Positions 55,799 to 64,000 of a stretch of 64,000 bases of DNA are shown here, piece by piece. The first letter of the stretch is position 1. Each line of letters opens with the position of its first letter. The stretch is taken from positions 496,001 to 560,000 of the forward strand of contig JACKHV010000001.1 of NCBI GenBank assembly GCA_020638835.1, given 5' to 3'. The notes under the pieces are model-generated. The model was given only the letters and a program-made list of their open reading frames with translations. It searched no databases and was not told where the DNA came from. The translations under genes were made by a program, and so were the position numbers. This stretch comes from Planctomycetota bacterium. GTDB lineage: Bacteria > Planctomycetota > UBA1135 > GCA-002686595.

Positions 55799-57144
55799 GG
55801 GGCTTCAGGGTTTCGTGTGGTGACCGGCCCTGACGGCCCCAAGAACGCGGGTCCCCACCGTCTGCCGCGAGACGCCGTCGCCAGTGTAGCCTGGTCGTCA
55901 TGCAAGACCGCGACCTCTACACCACAGTGCTCGGCCTCGTGGTCCCTTGGGCCATCACGAACGTCGAGTTGAGCACCGGCACGCAGGCAATCGAAGTGCA
56001 CATCGAAGCCACTGGGGTGAGCCGGATGCCGTGCCCCATTTGCGGAGCTGACAGCGCTATCTACGATCGGCGAGAGCGGCGTTGGAGGCACTTGGACACC
56101 TGCGAATACTCGACGACGATCGTCGCTCAGGTCCCGCGCGTTCGATGCGACGAGCACGGTGTCCATCAGGTCGTCGTCCCTTGGGGCGAACCGGGATCGC
56201 GGTATACCGCCGCGTTCGAGACCTTTGCGATCGGTTGGCTCCGCGAAGCGACGGTCTCGGCCGTGGCTCGGCAGCTGCGACTGACCTGGGACCAGGTCGA
56301 CGGAATCATGCAACGCGCGGTGGCTCGCGGACTCGCGCGCCGCGACACGTTGAAGCTCGAGCGCATCGGCGTTGACGAAACCTCCTTCCGGAAGCGGCAC
56401 GAGTACGTGACCGTCGTCACGGACCAGCGCACGAGCAACGTCGTGTACGTGGCCGATGACCGCAAGAAGAGCAGCTTGGAGGGCTTCTTCGACCAGTTCG
56501 ATGCAGATCAGTTGCGTTCGATCGAGTCCGTTTCGATGGACATGTGGCGACCGTACATCGCAGTCGTCGAAGACCGGCTCGAACAGGCGCGGACCAAAGT
56601 CTGCTTCGACAAGTTCCACGTCGCGAAGCACCTCGGCGACGCCCTCGACAAGGTGCGGCGCAACGAACAGCGTGAGCTCCTGCAGCGCGGCGACCGCGCG
56701 CTGGTCGGTACGAAGTACACCTGGCTGCGCAATCCCGAGGCGCTGCCGGCGGAACGTGACGGCTTCTTCGAGCGCATGAAGGCCATCGCGATTCGCACCG
56801 CGCGCGCCTGGGCCATCAAGGAGCACGCAATGTGCCTGTGGCACTTCCGCAGCCGAGCGTGGGCTCGAAAAGCATGGAGCATGTGGATCGGTTGGGCGCT
56901 GCGCTCGCGACTCGAACCGGTCAAGCGCGTCGCGCGTATGGTCCGCGACCACCTCTACGGAATCGTCAACGCAATTGTGCTCAGAGCGACGAACGCGAGC
57001 AGCGAATCGGCCAACGCGAAGATCCAGCGGGTCAAGCGCATGGCCTGCGGCTTCCGCAACCGCGAGAGGTTCAGGAACGCGATCTACTTCCATCTGGGCG
57101 GGCTGGACCCACTGCCCGGTCACCACACGAAACCCTGAAGCCCC
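55799..57144 (+). mobile_element. ISL3-family insertion sequence, intact copy
   Basis: A 1346-bp element with 29-bp perfect terminal inverted repeats (GGGGCTTCAGGGTTTC...). It is flanked by the 8-bp target duplication TTCCAAAA (55791-55798 and 57145-57152). It carries one intact transposase gene. The target is the left arm of a perfect palindrome, at its AT-richest spot. Confidence 0.95.
55900..57138 (+). CDS. ISL3-family transposase
   Basis: The protein has 412 residues. The N-terminal zinc-finger (CPICGADS, later VRCDEHGVH) and a helix-turn-helix (ATVSAVARQLRLTWDQVDGI) precede the DDE catalytic domain. The acidic residues are seen in RIGVDETSF, VSMDMWRPYI and the late SSESANAKIQRVKRMACG. 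It catalyses cut-and-paste movement of the element. The reading frame is complete, so this copy is a candidate active source for the degenerate copy at 47912. Confidence 0.94.
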   Translation: MQDRDLYTTVLGLVVPWAITNVELSTGTQAIEVHIEATGVSRMPCPICGADSAIYDRRERRWRHLDTCEYSTTIVAQVPRVRCDEHGVHQVVVPWGEPGSRYTAAFETFAIGWLREATVSAVARQLRLTWDQVDGIMQRAVARGLARRDTLKLERIGVDETSFRKRHEYVTVVTDQRTSNVVYVADDRKKSSLEGFFDQFDADQLRSIESVSMDMWRPYIAVVEDRLEQARTKVCFDKFHVAKHLGDALDKVRRNEQRELLQRGDRALVGTKYTWLRNPEALPAERDGFFERMKAIAIRTARAWAIKEHAMCLWHFRSRAWARKAWSMWIGWALRSRLEPVKRVARMVRDHLYGIVNAIVLRATNASSESANAKIQRVKRMACGFRNRERFRNAIYFHLGGLDPLPGHHTKP

Positions 57145-57230
57145 TTCCAAAATAGCGGTGCCCGCGCCAGAGGCGCGGGCACCGCTATTTTGGAAAAACG
57201 AACGCGGTACCGTACTTCTCGCGCGGTCCG

Positions 57231-58379
57231 CTACTGCAGGATCGGCAGCTCCGCGTGCTCGCGGATCGCGAGGCGTTGCGCGAGCTTGCCGGCGATCTGC
57301 AGGAAGGCCTTCGCGAGCGGGCCTTCGGGGTCGCTGATGACGACCGGGGCGCCGCCGTCGCCGCCGACGCGCACCGCCGGGTTCAGCGGGACCTGGCCGA
57401 GGACCGGGAATCCGTGCTTCTGTGCGAGGCGTTCCGCGCCGCCGGAGCCGAAGATGTTCACGATGGTCGTGAAGCTGCCATCGGCGTCGCACTGCACCGT
57501 CTCGACGCGGTCGCCCTTCTGGATCTCGACCGATTGGCCCGGCTTGGCGCCGTTGACCTTGCCCTGGATCGCGTAGCCGGCCATGTTCTCGACGATGCCG
57601 AGCACCTCGACGTTGACTTGGCGGAACATGCCGATCGACTTGCCGACGTCGAAGGTCGACACGGCCTGCGGCGTGGTGACGAGCACGGCGCCGGACAGCG
57701 GCACGATCTGCGCGAGCGAGAGCTGCGCGTCGCCGGTGCCGGGCGGCATGTCGACGAGCAAGTAGTCGAGCTCGCCCCACTCCACGTCGGCGAGGAACTG
57801 CTCGATCAGCTTGTGCACCATCGGGCCGCGCCAGATGACGGGCTTGTCCTCCTCGAGCAGGTAACCGATCGACATCGTCTTGACGCCGTGGTTCTCCTTG
57901 GGGATCAGCTTGCGCTCGCGTTGCTCCGGCTGGCCGAAGAGACCCATCATCATCGGGATGTCGGGGCCGTAGATGTCGCAGTCGAGCACGCCGACCTTCG
58001 CGCCGGTCTTCGCCAGCGCGCACGCGAGGTTGACCGTCGCCGTCGACTTGCCGACGCCGCCCTTGCCGGACGACACCGCGACGAAGTGGCGGATGTTCTT
58101 CGCGATCTGGCGCGGAGCTTGGTTGCCGCGCACCTCGGCGGTCATCTCGACGTTAGCCTGCTTCACGCCGGGCAGCGCTTCGATCAAAGCTTTCGCTTGA
58201 TCGCGCAGCTGGTCCTTCACTGGACACGCGGGGGTGGTCAGGTTGATGACGGCCTTGACGACGCCGTCGCACGACGAGACTTCGGTGACGAAGCCGAGCG
58301 AGACGATGTCCTTGTGAAGATCGGGGTCGATGACCTGACGCAGGGCGTCGAGGATCATCTCCTTGGAGGGGCTGCTCAC
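57231..58379 (-). CDS. mrp: Mrp/ApbC-type iron-sulfur carrier P-loop ATPase
   Basis: The protein has 382 residues. An N-terminal DUF59 (MIP18-like) domain (ALRQVIDPDLHKDIVSLGFV) is followed by the deviant Walker A SSGKGGVGKSTATVNLA, DCDIYGPDIPMMMG and VDMPPGTGDAQLSL. Mrp proteins carry [4Fe-4S] clusters through a CxxC after IVENM. Here IVENMAGYAIQ is followed by an insert of about 40 residues (VETVQCDADG) with no CxxC. Cluster carriage is therefore questionable or uses other ligands. It converges on the GNAT-nitrilase gene. Confidence 0.9.
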   Translation of the reverse strand: MSSPSKEMILDALRQVIDPDLHKDIVSLGFVTEVSSCDGVVKAVINLTTPACPVKDQLRDQAKALIEALPGVKQANVEMTAEVRGNQAPRQIAKNIRHFVAVSSGKGGVGKSTATVNLACALAKTGAKVGVLDCDIYGPDIPMMMGLFGQPEQRERKLIPKENHGVKTMSIGYLLEEDKPVIWRGPMVHKLIEQFLADVEWGELDYLLVDMPPGTGDAQLSLAQIVPLSGAVLVTTPQAVSTFDVGKSIGMFRQVNVEVLGIVENMAGYAIQGKVNGAKPGQSVEIQKGDRVETVQCDADGSFTTIVNIFGSGGAERLAQKHGFPVLGQVPLNPAVRVGGDGGAPVVISDPEGPLAKAFLQIAGKLAQRLAIREHAELPILQ

Positions 58380-58504
58380 GGGGAGACTCCTTGGGTGCTG
58401 GCTGGGGTTTCGGGCGAAGATTCTAGCCGCATCTGCGCTCCGGCCCCACCCGCGGAGGCGGGGAATGGGGGAGCCCGCGGCGCGCGGGGCGCTACACTCC
58501 GCTC

Positions 58505-59215
58505 GTGACCACGCGATCGACCCTAGTGCCCGCCGTCTGCCTGCTCTCCGGAGGCATGGACTCCGCTGTCGTGCTCGCCGAAGCGCGCGCCGCGGGCCGC
58601 GCGCCCCACGCGCTCTCCTTCCGCTACGGGCAACGCCACGCCGTCGAGCTGGCCGCCGCTGCGCGCGTCGCCGAGGCGGGGGGCGCCGCGGTACACCGCG
58701 TCGTGACGCTCGACCTCTCGGCGCTCGGCGGCTCGGCGCTGACCGACGCGATCGACGTCCCGAAGGCGCGCGCGGCGCACGAGATCGGTACCGGCGTTCC
58801 GGTGACCTACGTCCCGGCGCGCAACACGGTCTTCCTCGCGGTCGCTCTCGGTTGGGCCGAGGTGCTCGGCGCGCGCGAGTTGTGGATCGGCGTGAACGCG
58901 ACGGACTACTCGGGCTACCCCGACTGCCGGCCGGAGTTCTTGCGGGCCTTCGAGGAGCTCGCCGCCGTCGCCACCGCGGCGGGGGCCGAGGAGGGGGCGC
59001 GCTTCGTCGTCCGCGCGCCGCTCATGGACCTAAGCAAGGCGGGCATCGTGCGGCGGGCGGCGGAGCTCGGCGTGGACCTGGGCCTGACCCACACCTGCTA
59101 CGACCCGGTGCCGCGCGGGGCGGGGGTGTTGGCGTGCGGGGAGTGCGACGCGTGTCTGTTGCGACTGAAGGGCTTCGCCGAGGCGGGGATGGTCGATCCG
59201 CTGCCGTACGCGTAG
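58505..59215 (+). CDS. queC: 7-cyano-7-deazaguanine synthase
   Basis: The protein has 236 residues. PP-loop ATPase motif LLSGGMDSAVVLA, then VPARNTVFL, GVNATDYSGYPDCRPEF and the zinc site CYDP...CGECDACLLRLKGF are all diagnostic. It makes preQ0 for queuosine. The start is GTG, ten bases after a TACACT hexamer that could be a -10, so the message may be nearly leaderless. No preQ1 riboswitch was recognised upstream. Confidence 0.94.
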   Translation: MTTRSTLVPAVCLLSGGMDSAVVLAEARAAGRAPHALSFRYGQRHAVELAAAARVAEAGGAAVHRVVTLDLSALGGSALTDAIDVPKARAAHEIGTGVPVTYVPARNTVFLAVALGWAEVLGARELWIGVNATDYSGYPDCRPEFLRAFEELAAVATAAGAEEGARFVVRAPLMDLSKAGIVRRAAELGVDLGLTHTCYDPVPRGAGVLACGECDACLLRLKGFAEAGMVDPLPYA

Positions 59216-59218
59216 GAA

Positions 59219-59306
59219 CGTACTGTGCCGTAACTGATTCGACCGCGAACGCTCAGGACGGGCACGCGGAGCTAGATCGCGGTCGAAAGAGTTACGGCAC
59301 GGTACG
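59219..59306. repeat. Intergenic inverted repeat between queC and mazG
   Basis: 29-base arms (59219-59247 and 59278-59306) pair with three mismatches around a 30-base loop. The right arm contains CGGCACGGTACG, the complement of the CGTACCGTGCC found in the repeat at 2442-2612. It starts four bases after the queC stop and ends ten bases before the mazG start, so it occupies the whole gap between two same-strand genes. Confidence 0.82.
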
Positions 59307-59316
59307 ATCTTCCGGC

Positions 59317-60171
59317 ATGAGACTTCCCGAAGATTGCGCCACCCCGCCCGAGACGATCGCCGAGCGCTCGCGGGCCCTCGCCGAGCTCGCCGCCGTCGTC
59401 GACCGCCTGCGCGAACCGGACGGCTGCCCGTGGGACAAGAAGCAGACGCCCGAGTCGATGGCGCGCTACCTGCTCGAGGAAGGCCACGAGCTGGTCGAGG
59501 CGATCGAGGCCGGCGACGACGGCGAGGCGACCGAGGAGGCCGGCGACCTCTTGATGGTCGTCTTCATGATCTGCCGCATCGCCGAGGAGGCGGGGCGCTT
59601 CGACCTCGCGGCGGCGGCGCGCGCGGTGAAGGAGAAGCTCGTGCGGCGTCACCCGCACGTCTTCGGCGACGTCTCGGTCGAGGGCGCGGACGAGGTGCTC
59701 TCCAACTGGGAGGCGATCAAGCAGCGCGAGCGGGAGGACAAGGAAGTCGATTCCAGCGCCCTCGCCGGCCTGCCGAAGGGCCTGGCGGCGCTGCAGCGCG
59801 CCGAGCGCATGTGCGAGAAAGCGGCCGCCGCCGGCTTCCGCTGGCCGACGCCCGCCGGCGCGCTGGCGAAGCTGGACGAGGAGCACGGCGAGCTGCATGA
59901 AGCGCTCAAGGGTGCGCCGCTCGATGGCTCAGACCGGCCGCGGCTCGAGGGGGAGCTGCGCGAGAGGGTCGAGCACGAGCTGGGCGACCTGCTGCTCTCG
60001 GCCGCCTATCTCGGCCACTACCTGAGGATCGACCCCGAGGCAGCCCTGCGCTCGGCCCTGCGCCGCTTCGAGGGCCGCTTCCGCGCCATGGAGGGGGACG
60101 GCGAGGGGACGCTCGCGGACAGCTCGATCGAGCGGCTCATCGCGCGCTGGAAGCGGGCGAAGCAGGCCTGA
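59317..60171 (+). CDS. mazG: Nucleoside triphosphate pyrophosphohydrolase
   Basis: The protein has 284 residues with two MazG domains. The first has REPDGCPWDKKQTPESM, EEGHELVEAIE and EEAGDLLMVV. The second has DEEHGELHEALKG and HELGDLLLSAAYL, matching the EExxE...ExxD metal-binding helices. It removes non-canonical or excess NTPs. The ATG is only ten bases from the right arm of the inverted repeat, so this hairpin lies in or just before its leader. Confidence 0.92.
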   Translation: MRLPEDCATPPETIAERSRALAELAAVVDRLREPDGCPWDKKQTPESMARYLLEEGHELVEAIEAGDDGEATEEAGDLLMVVFMICRIAEEAGRFDLAAAARAVKEKLVRRHPHVFGDVSVEGADEVLSNWEAIKQREREDKEVDSSALAGLPKGLAALQRAERMCEKAAAAGFRWPTPAGALAKLDEEHGELHEALKGAPLDGSDRPRLEGELRERVEHELGDLLLSAAYLGHYLRIDPEAALRSALRRFEGRFRAMEGDGEGTLADSSIERLIARWKRAKQA

Positions 60172-60237
60172 GCGCCGCCCGGCCGCCCGCGCGCGGCGCC
60201 TCGCGGCCCCAAAAGGCGGATTGTTGACCCTGAGCCC

Positions 60238-60265
60238 TGGACCTCCCCGGGCGGACCGCTATACT
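60238..60265 (+). promoter_or_regulatory. Possible promoter of tRNA-Asp
   Basis: TGGACC (60238-60243) and TATACT (60260-60265) are separated by 16 bases, and the -10 ends 15 bases before the tRNA. The region is visibly less GC-rich around the -10. Transcription would start about eight bases before the mature 5' end. Confidence 0.5.
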
Positions 60266-60280
60266 TCGCCGCTCCAACGC

Positions 60281-60357
60281 GGGGATGTAGCTCAATCGGT
60301 TAGAGTGCCGGCCTGTCACGCCGGAGGTTGCGGGTTCAAGTCCCGTCATCCTCGCCA
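60281..60357 (+). tRNA. tRNA-Asp (anticodon GUC)
   Basis: A 77-base cloverleaf with encoded CCA. The acceptor stem GGGGATG pairs with CATCCTC (one G-T), the anticodon loop is CTGTCAC, and the T-loop holds GGGTTCAAGTCCC. Confidence 0.95.
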
Positions 60358-60490
60358 TCTCCCGCCGCCGTCCCGTACGGCAACGCTCCCGCCCGCGCTG
60401 CCGCCTCGGGAGCGGACGGCCCTCCGCCTCGCGGGGGGCACTTTTTTTGTCCGACGCGACCTCGCCTCGCCACCTGCGCCGACCGACTCC

Positions 60491-61684
60491 ATGTCCTCCG
60501 AGCTCCCCAAGCCGACCCTGATCGAGGACGAAGGCGCGTTCCGGGAGTTGCTGGCGGAGCTCGAGAAGCACGCGGACATCGCCGTCGACACCGAGGCCGA
60601 CTCCTTCTTCAGCTACCACGAGAAGGTCTGCCTGATCCAAATCACCGCCGGCAGCGTCGACTACCTCGTCGATCCGCTCGCGGACTTCGACATCGCGCCG
60701 CTCGGCGCCATGTTCGCCGATCCGAACCGCCGCAAGATCTTCCACGACGGCGAGTACGACGTGTTGCTCTTCAAGCGCAACCACGACTTCGAGTTCGCGA
60801 ACCTCTACGACACGCGCGTCGCCGCCGCCGCGCTCGGCACGGCGAACCCCGGGCTCGCCTCGGTGCTCGAGGACCACTTCGGCGTGAAGCTCGACAAGTC
60901 GATGCAGCGCTCGGACTGGTCGGAACGCCCGCTGTCGCAGAAGCAGATCGACTACGCGCGGCTCGACACGCACTATTTGATCGCGCTGATGGAGGAGCAG
61001 CTGGTGCAGCTGCGCGAGCGCGAGCTGACCGAGGTCGTCGACGGCGAGTGCCGCCGCCTCGAACAACTCGACGCACCGCCGATCCGCTTCCAGCCCGACG
61101 ACTGGGTCAAGCTCAAGGGCGCGCGCAACCTCTCCGGTCAACAGCGCTCGAACCTACGCGAACTCTTCGCGCTGCGCGACCGCCTGTCCGCCGAACGCGA
61201 CGTGCCGCCCTTCCGCGTGATGAACAATCAAGCGTTGCTCGCCATCGCGCAAGCCGCGCCGAAGTCGGTGCACGCGCTCGGCGAGCTGTCGGGCGTCTCG
61301 CCGCGTCAGGCGCGCCGCATCGGCGACGGCGTGATGAAGGCGCTGGCCGACGCGCGCGCGAACGGCCCGATCAATCGCCTGCCGCAGCTGCCGGCGAAGG
61401 ACGGCACCGCGGGCATGAGCTTCGAGGAACTCGAGCTCTTCGACGACCTCAAGGCGTGGCGCCGCAAGCAGGCGGAACGGCTCGGATTCGACGCCTCGCT
61501 CGTGCTGAACCGCCACGCGCTCGTGCGGCTCGCCAAGGACGCGCCGAAAGACGTTGCGAGCCTCGCGGCGACCGAAGGCATCGTCGCCTGGCAGGTCGAG
61601 CGCTTCGGCGAACAGCTGACGGAACGCATCGCGCGCTTCCAGCCGACGCCCGAGAGCGAGCGCGGCAAGCGCCGGCGCCGCTGA
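60491..61684 (+). CDS. rnd: Ribonuclease D-like 3'-5' exonuclease with HRDC domains
   Basis: The protein has 397 residues. DEDDy motifs are present: VDTEADSFFSY (Exo I), FHDGEYDVLLFKR (Exo II region) and IDYARLDTHYL (YxxxD, Exo III). Two HRDC-like helical regions follow (ARNLSGQQRSNLRELFALRDR and ELELFDDLKAWRRKQAERLG), placed as in RNase D. The ATG at 60491 directly precedes the conserved region. It probably trims tRNA 3' ends, in keeping with its place after tRNA-Asp. Confidence 0.92.
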   Translation: MSSELPKPTLIEDEGAFRELLAELEKHADIAVDTEADSFFSYHEKVCLIQITAGSVDYLVDPLADFDIAPLGAMFADPNRRKIFHDGEYDVLLFKRNHDFEFANLYDTRVAAAALGTANPGLASVLEDHFGVKLDKSMQRSDWSERPLSQKQIDYARLDTHYLIALMEEQLVQLRERELTEVVDGECRRLEQLDAPPIRFQPDDWVKLKGARNLSGQQRSNLRELFALRDRLSAERDVPPFRVMNNQALLAIAQAAPKSVHALGELSGVSPRQARRIGDGVMKALADARANGPINRLPQLPAKDGTAGMSFEELELFDDLKAWRRKQAERLGFDASLVLNRHALVRLAKDAPKDVASLAATEGIVAWQVERFGEQLTERIARFQPTPESERGKRRRR

Positions 61685-61697
61685 GGCTCCCTCTCCG

Positions 61698-64000
61698 TCA
61701 GGTCGACGGAGCCTCGTCGGAGAGGTCCGCGGCGGGCGGACGCGACTTGGTGTCGTCCGACCGCACGTGCAGGTCGCGCTGCGGGAACGGGATCTCGATC
61801 TCGGCCTCGGCGAGCGCCTGGTTGATCGCGAAGTGCAGCTCGTGGAGCGTGGGGAGGCGCTTGCTCAGGTCGTCGACGAAAGCGCGGACCTCGAAGTCGA
61901 GCGAGCTGTCGCCGAAGCCCAGGAAGAACACGCTGGAGGCGGGGTTCTCGAGCACGGACGGCACGCTCTTGACCGCGCGCGTGATCGCGTCGCGCGCCTT
62001 GGCGATGTCCGTGCCGTAGGCGACGCCGACCTTGGCGACGACGCGCGTCACCGGGTTCGACAGCGTCCAGTTCACGACGCGCTCGGTGATGAAGTTCTTG
62101 TTCGGGACCAGGATCTCCTTGTTGTCCCAGTCCGTGATCGTCGTCGCGCGGATCTGCAGCTTGCTCACCGTGCCGCTGTCGCTGCCGACGGTGACCGTGT
62201 CGCCGACGCGGATCGGGCGCTCGAAGAGGATGATCAAGCCGCTGACGAAGTTCGCGACGATCTCCTGCAGGCCGAAGCCCAGGCCGACGCCGAGCGCGGC
62301 GATGATCCACTGCGCCTTCGACCAGTCGACGCCGAGCATCCTCGAGACGAGCGCCACGCCGAGCGCGATGACGCCGTAACGCGTGAGAGCACCGGCGGCG
62401 TAGCGCGCGCCGGCGTCGACGCGGAAGCGCGTGAGGATCGCGAACTCGAGGATCGAGGGCAGGTTGCGCGCCGCGAGGTAGGTCAGCAGTGCCGTCAGCA
62501 GCGCGGAGAGCAGCGACCAGAGCGTCAGCGCGGGGACGATCACTTCGCCGCTGGGGTCGAGCGTCGGCTTCGAGATCGTGATGCCGTCGAGCACGGTGAG
62601 CGCGGGAAGGACTTGGCTCCAGACGACCCACAGCACGATCGCCGTGCCCAGCACGACGAGCGTGCGCACGAGCGCGAGCGTCTGCGAGCTGATCGCGGCG
62701 ACGTCGATCGTGCCGAGCTCGAGCTCGGGGACGGCATCGCCCGTCGCCATCCCTTCCTTGCTCTCCGAGTCTTCGCGCTTGGCCCGCGCTTCGCGCGCCT
62801 GTTCCAGTCGTTGGCGCGCTTGCTGCACCGCGAGGCGTCGACGCGCGACGAGCAGACCGCGCTCGAGCAAGCTGTAGACGACGACGCCGGTCAGCGCCAC
62901 GAGCCCCGTGGTGAACAGTCGACTCTGCACCTCCGTCGCGGTGTGGTAGTAGCCGAGCGCTGCAGCCACAGCGAGACCGAAGGGGGCGAGGACGAGCAGG
63001 CCGTACCAAAGCTTGCGCAAGCGCCACGCCCAACCTTCGCGAGCGAGCAGGTCCGCGAAGGCGCCGCGGGTCGGATGGAAGACGAGCGCCAGGAACACCG
63101 AGAGTCCCGCGGATCCGGCGATGAAGGCGAGACGGCCCAGCCCCAGCCGATAGACGTCGACATGGCTGGCGTCGCAGCTCGCGACGAGGAAGGCGGAGAC
63201 GACCTCGAAGACGATCAGCCAGCGCAGGTTGGAGCGCAGGACCTTGCGCGCGCGCTCGTTCCAGCGGAAGTGAATCTCGGCGAGTCCCTTCGCGCGGCAC
63301 AGCTGACGCGCGAAGTCGAGCAGCAGGAACACGCTGCCCGCGGCGTACAAGCCACGGCTGATCGCTCGGCCGACTGCTGAGTGATCGCCCGAGTCGAGCA
63401 GCGCTCCGGTCCCGATCAGGATCAGCGGGATCGGAAGCGTGAGCAGGAGCGTGAAGAGCAGCGCGCGCAGCGTCAGGACGAAGCTGTCGGTGGAGACGCG
63501 GCCGACGGCGGACGCGAGCTCGGGCAAGACCCTGCGCAGGCGTCGGCGGACGAGGAACAAGGCCGCCAAGGCGAGCAGGACCGCGCTCGTCGCCGGGGCC
63601 TCGTCCTTCGCGCTCTGGTAGAGCTCCGCGCCGACTCCGCGCCAGTTCTGCGGAGAGGTCAGCCACAGGGCGCCCTCCGAGACGTCGTGCAGCCAGCTGG
63701 CGCCGATCGGCTCGGCGCTGCGCAACCACAGCAAGTGGCCGTCGAGGTAGTCGATCAGCTGCTTCGAGTTGGTCTGCAGTTCCTTCGCAGACTCGAGCGC
63801 GCCGATCAGCGCGTTCAGCAGGACCTCGAGGTCCGCGAGGTCTTGCTGGGCGGCTTCCTTCGCCGTCAGCGACTCCGCAAGGCGCTGCCGCTCGAGCAGC
63901 CGCACCTTCTCGACGCGCGCTTCGGCGAGCAGGCGCTGCTGGTGCCGCAAGCTGCGCTCGAGGTCGGCGAGCACCGGCGCGCGACGGCGCGCCTCGCGTA
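61698..64000 (-). CDS. MscS/MscK-type mechanosensitive channel, 5' end beyond the window
   Basis: 767 residues are visible and the frame is still open at the window edge, so the N-terminus is missing. A coiled-coil-rich periplasmic segment (LLERQRLAESLTAKEAAQQD) is followed by many membrane spans. The MscS core has GVGLGFGLQEIVANFVSGLIILFERPI (pore helix, TM3), written here in part, IRVGDTVTV, IRATTITDWDNKEILVPN and LHFAINQALAEAEIEIPFPQ. It relieves turgor on hypo-osmotic shock. It converges on the rnd-like gene with 13 bases between stops. Confidence 0.92.
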   Translation of the reverse strand, partial: REARRRAPVLADLERSLRHQQRLLAEARVEKVRLLERQRLAESLTAKEAAQQDLADLEVLLNALIGALESAKELQTNSKQLIDYLDGHLLWLRSAEPIGASWLHDVSEGALWLTSPQNWRGVGAELYQSAKDEAPATSAVLLALAALFLVRRRLRRVLPELASAVGRVSTDSFVLTLRALLFTLLLTLPIPLILIGTGALLDSGDHSAVGRAISRGLYAAGSVFLLLDFARQLCRAKGLAEIHFRWNERARKVLRSNLRWLIVFEVVSAFLVASCDASHVDVYRLGLGRLAFIAGSAGLSVFLALVFHPTRGAFADLLAREGWAWRLRKLWYGLLVLAPFGLAVAAALGYYHTATEVQSRLFTTGLVALTGVVVYSLLERGLLVARRRLAVQQARQRLEQAREARAKREDSESKEGMATGDAVPELELGTIDVAAISSQTLALVRTLVVLGTAIVLWVVWSQVLPALTVLDGITISKPTLDPSGEVIVPALTLWSLLSALLTALLTYLAARNLPSILEFAILTRFRVDAGARYAAGALTRYGVIALGVALVSRMLGVDWSKAQWIIAALGVGLGFGLQEIVANFVSGLIILFERPIRVGDTVTVGSDSGTVSKLQIRATTITDWDNKEILVPNKNFITERVVNWTLSNPVTRVVAKVGVAYGTDIAKARDAITRAVKSVPSVLENPASSVFFLGFGDSSLDFEVRAFVDDLSKRLPTLHELHFAINQALAEAEIEIPFPQRDLHVRSDDTKSRPPAADLSDEAPST

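Larger units (their letters stand above)
55766..57220. repeat. 49-bp-arm inverted repeat split by the intact IS
   Basis: Removing the IS and one copy of its target duplication leaves a 101-base perfect hairpin: two 49-base arms with loop AGA. It begins GAGAAGTACGGTACCGCG at 55766 and ends CGCGGTACCGTACTTCTC at 57220. It lies between the convergent GNAT-nitrilase and mrp genes and would act as a bidirectional terminator. Its 16-base core also ends the repeat at 35550-35657. Confidence 0.9.

Noticed and set aside
58380..58504. preQ1 riboswitch before queC
   Set aside because: No conserved preQ1 aptamer elements were seen, and the likely -10 is only ten bases before the start codon.

Overview
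The window is a high-GC (roughly two-thirds GC, judged by eye) bacterial chromosome segment. I infer a member of the Planctomycetota. The reasons are ECF sigma factors fused through a membrane span to very large carboxypeptidase-regulatory-like (beta-sandwich) regions, DUF255 and DUF1573 proteins, a tricorn-like S41 protease, and two secreted proteins that share a Cys-containing C-terminal module I associate with that phylum. No 16S gene is present, so the assignment is inference.

Layout. 1-5.2 kb: end of a tricorn-like protease, a glutaredoxin and a DUF255 protein. 5.2-11.8 kb: a complete oligopeptide ABC importer operon, oppABCDF-like, on the minus strand. 12-16.6 kb: tRNA-Ile2(CAU), a VOC protein, a GNAT remnant, bacterioferritin and its ferredoxin, a secreted Arg/Gly-rich EF-hand protein, a phospholipase-D-like lipoprotein and a SecD-P1-like lipoprotein. 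16.7-23.5 kb: two tandem membrane-tethered sigma factors. 23.7-30.1 kb: a DUF1573 lipoprotein, a methyltransferase, a peroxiredoxin-like protein, a secreted protein and a sodium:solute symporter. 30.2-35.5 kb: SGNH hydrolase, DUF5989, methyltransferase, carbamoyltransferase, ferritin-like protein and a VOC protein. 35.6-47.3 kb: a catabolic divergon. An OYE flavoprotein reads left; reading right, and tightly coupled, are SDR, RidA, enoyl-CoA hydratase, acyl-CoA dehydrogenase, ferredoxin, a PaaA/PaaC-like di-iron protein, kynureninase-like, protein-kinase-like, aryl-CoA ligase, creatininase family, thioesterase and MetF. This looks like kynurenine/anthranilate (or another aminoaryl/aryl acid) breakdown through CoA thioesters.

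47.3-51.8 kb is a lower-GC island bounded by a 64-bp direct repeat of the 3' end of metF. It carries a small secreted protein and a membrane-anchored beta-sandwich protein cut in two by an ISL3-family element. 51.9-64 kb: a methyltransferase, a secreted SdrD-B-like protein, a GNAT-nitrilase fusion, an intact second copy of the same IS, mrp, queC, mazG, tRNA-Asp, a ribonuclease-D-like exonuclease and the C-terminal part of a MscS/MscK-type channel.

Three genome-scale signals stand out. First, several intergenic spaces hold long, often perfect inverted repeats whose interiors differ but whose ends share GTACCG-type cores (GAAGTACGGTACCGCG at four places). One of them is the target of the intact IS. 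Second, the 3' end of metF has served as an apparent integration site. Third, about fifteen single-base frameshifts break otherwise well-conserved reading frames. Several are extra bases directly before GCTCG or GTAC, which suggests consensus errors rather than mass pseudogenisation.
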